A DNA stretch of 7,685 nucleotides, taken from NCBI GenBank assembly GCA_913045415.1, contig CAJWPW010000045.1, positions 1 through 7,685 on the forward strand. Reading direction: 5' to 3'. The notes beneath the pieces were generated by a model, which saw only the letters and a program-made list of their open reading frames with translations, was not told the DNA's origin and searched no databases. The DNA comes from an uncultured Fidelibacterota bacterium. GTDB taxonomy: Bacteria; Marinisomatota; Marinisomatia; Marinisomatales; UBA1611. Of this stretch, positions 6,621 to 7,685 are shown piece after piece (the first letter of the stretch is position 1; the number at the start of each line of letters is the position of its first letter). The translations under genes were made by a program, and so were the position numbers.

Positions 6621-7685
6621 TAGGGGTAATAAAGATAAAAAGTTCGCGCTGTTCTTTTTCGATGGATGTGGATTGAAACATTTTTCCTAAAAATGGAATC
6701 CCACTGAGTATGGGGATAAATTTTTTATTCTCTATAGCATTTTCAGTGATTAACCCGCCAATCACAACTGTATCACCATCGTTAACGGTTACCTGTGTCT
6801 GGACAGTGCGTTGTGTGGAACGTGGCTTATCTGTTTTGATCTCGGCAGCAGAGAGCAGTGCTTCCACACTGGCATCCACCAATAAAGTGATTCTAGATCC
6901 ATCGTTGATCCGGGGTGTCACCGACAATTCGATTCCAATACTCTTTTCAGTCACTGTATTGGCATTTAAATTCAAAAACGAATTTGATGTCGGATCATTC
7001 CCCTGCTGATACTGCTGATTAGAGTTTTGGGTATTCACATTCCCTTCAATATAAACGGTCGTTTGAATTGATGTCGTTGCCTTATGATTATCCAGGGTTG
7101 TTATGTGTGGACTCGACAGCACTTTTGATTGTCCGCGAGCCTGCATAATTCTCCATGCCATTCCAAACTGCAATGGATTTAATGTAGCAATGGTCATATT
7201 GCTAAAATTGATTGGTATTAAGGAAGAACTTGTATCTGTTCCTGATCCGCCAAGGTAAAGGGGTTGCTGACTAGACCAGTCAATTCCGCTGCCGCGGGTT
7301 GTGTCCACGGTGGATTCGATGAATTTTACGGCGATATTAATGTTGGGGATCGGTTGATCAAGTTGTTCGATCATATTCATGATATGGGAGATATTTTCCT
7401 GGACATCTGAGATAACAACAATATTAGATGCGCCTGAAGAACTCGACGACGTGACCAGGCGTGTAAATGTTTGTAACTTGCCGCGTCCGGACATAACAGT
7501 TGACAAAGGCGCTTGAATATCATTCGCATTAATATATTTTAATTTCACAACCACTGTCTCCAGCTCGCCCACCATTGTGGTTTCAGCCCCTTTCACAATA
7601 ATGATATTTTCCTGAACAAAATAATTGTAGCCATTGGGTTTCAGTATCGCATCTAAGGCTGCCTTTACGGACACATTTTCCAAGT
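6607..7685 (-). CDS. PilQ/GspD-family outer-membrane secretin, 5'-truncated
   Basis: C-terminal 358 residues of a secretin, the ring-shaped outer-membrane channel of type IV pili and type II/III secretion. The frame is open at the right edge, so the N-terminus is missing; the TTG at the edge is an internal Leu codon, not a believable start. Residues 1-32 match the end of an STN/N0-type domain (LENVSVKAALDAIL..., then NIIIVKG). Residues 42-111 form a single N1 (secretin_N) domain ending in the usual MIEQLDQP. Residues 115-358 are the secretin core, with SSPHITTLDN at 190-199, SVTPRI at 254-259, and the signature NDGDTVVIGGLI followed by IPILSGIPFLGKMF. The protein ends at FITPNIIR with no pilotin-binding extension. 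One N1 domain between N0 and core favours a PilQ-like layout over GspD, which normally has N1-N2-N3. It is followed after 7 bases by the cyclase gene. Family is certain; the exact system is inferred. Confidence 0.93.
   Translation of the reverse strand, partial: LENVSVKAALDAILKPNGYNYFVQENIIIVKGAETTMVGELETVVVKLKYINANDIQAPLSTVMSGRGKLQTFTRLVTSSSSSGASNIVVISDVQENISHIMNMIEQLDQPIPNINIAVKFIESTVDTTRGSGIDWSSQQPLYLGGSGTDTSSSLIPINFSNMTIATLNPLQFGMAWRIMQARGQSKVLSSPHITTLDNHKATTSIQTTVYIEGNVNTQNSNQQYQQGNDPTSNSFLNLNANTVTEKSIGIELSVTPRINDGSRITLLVDASVEALLSAAEIKTDKPRSTQRTVQTQVTVNDGDTVVIGGLITENAIENKKFIPILSGIPFLGKMFQSTSIEKEQRELFIFITPNIIR
6610..7341 (-). other. Secretin core (channel-forming) domain
   Basis: Residues 115-358. 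It begins NIAVKFIESTVDTTRGSGIDW, which resembles the first core strand, and contains GQSKVLSSPHITTLDNHKA, the typical gate-to-barrel junction. A long Asn/Gln-rich segment (about 209-243) precedes VTEKSIGIELSVTPRI, and the C-terminal signature VTVNDGDTVVIGGLI follows. The core is complete to the stop codon. The Asn/Gln-rich stretch falls where the barrel tip or lip loop is expected. Confidence 0.85.
7351..7560 (-). other. Secretin N1 domain
   Basis: Residues 42-111 of the visible secretin fragment. It opens with VVVKLKYINANDIQAPL, the usual start of a secretin N1 ring domain, and closes with IVVISDVQENISHIMNMIEQLD. A serine-rich loop (TSSSSSGAS, residues 78-86) sits between the beta strands where family members carry variable loops. 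This domain would form part of the periplasmic vestibule below the membrane channel. Confidence 0.8.

Noticed and set aside
6710..7009. Plus-strand open frame of 99 codons opposite the secretin core
   Set aside because: It is antisense to the conserved secretin signature and has no supporting start region or domain.
7681..7683. TTG as the start codon of the secretin
   Set aside because: The frame continues to the window edge, and the first residues are already the middle of an STN/N0-type domain (LENVSVKAAL). The true start lies upstream, outside the window.

Overview
The window holds three genes, all on the minus strand. They are packed so closely (7 and 13 bases between them) that they look like one operon read from the right edge to the left edge. 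In transcription order they are: the 3' part of an outer-membrane secretin of the PilQ/GspD family (6607 to the right edge, N-terminus cut off); a complete 963-residue membrane-bound class III adenylate cyclase with an extracytoplasmic CHASE2 sensor (3708-6599); and a very large exported FG-GAP/VCBS repeat protein that starts at 3694 and is still open at base 1, giving 1231 residues so far. I read the last frame codon by codon from 3694 to 2 and found no stop.

The organism is most likely a Gram-negative bacterium of the FCB superphylum or a neighbour, for example Marinimicrobia (SAR406), Ignavibacteria, Calditrichota or a Bacteroidota relative. The support is indirect. A secretin implies an outer membrane. 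Multi-propeller FG-GAP proteins with fn3 domains are typical of these phyla. Neither of the two visible start codons has a Shine-Dalgarno sequence, which is common in FCB bacteria. The base composition looks moderately AT-rich. The phylum is inference; no rRNA or marker gene is present.

How the genes may work together is also inference. The secretin would form an outer-membrane channel for a type IV pilus or a type II-like exporter. The cyclase would sense something in the periplasm through its enlarged CHASE2 domain and make cAMP in the cytoplasm. The FG-GAP protein, with a signal peptide and two seven-repeat calcium-loop blocks that each look like a beta-propeller, would be a secreted or surface adhesin or glycan-binding protein. 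Co-transcription suggests a surface-attachment or export module with its own second-messenger input, but the sequence does not prove a functional link.

There is no non-coding stretch longer than 13 bases. I saw no RNA gene, CRISPR array, insertion sequence, terminator or convincing promoter. The promoter must lie beyond the right edge and any terminator beyond the left edge. The most notable points are the duplicated (seven FG-GAP repeats + fn3) x 2 layout of the large protein, the insert of roughly 200 residues inside the CHASE2 domain, and the gene order secretin - adenylate cyclase - FG-GAP protein.
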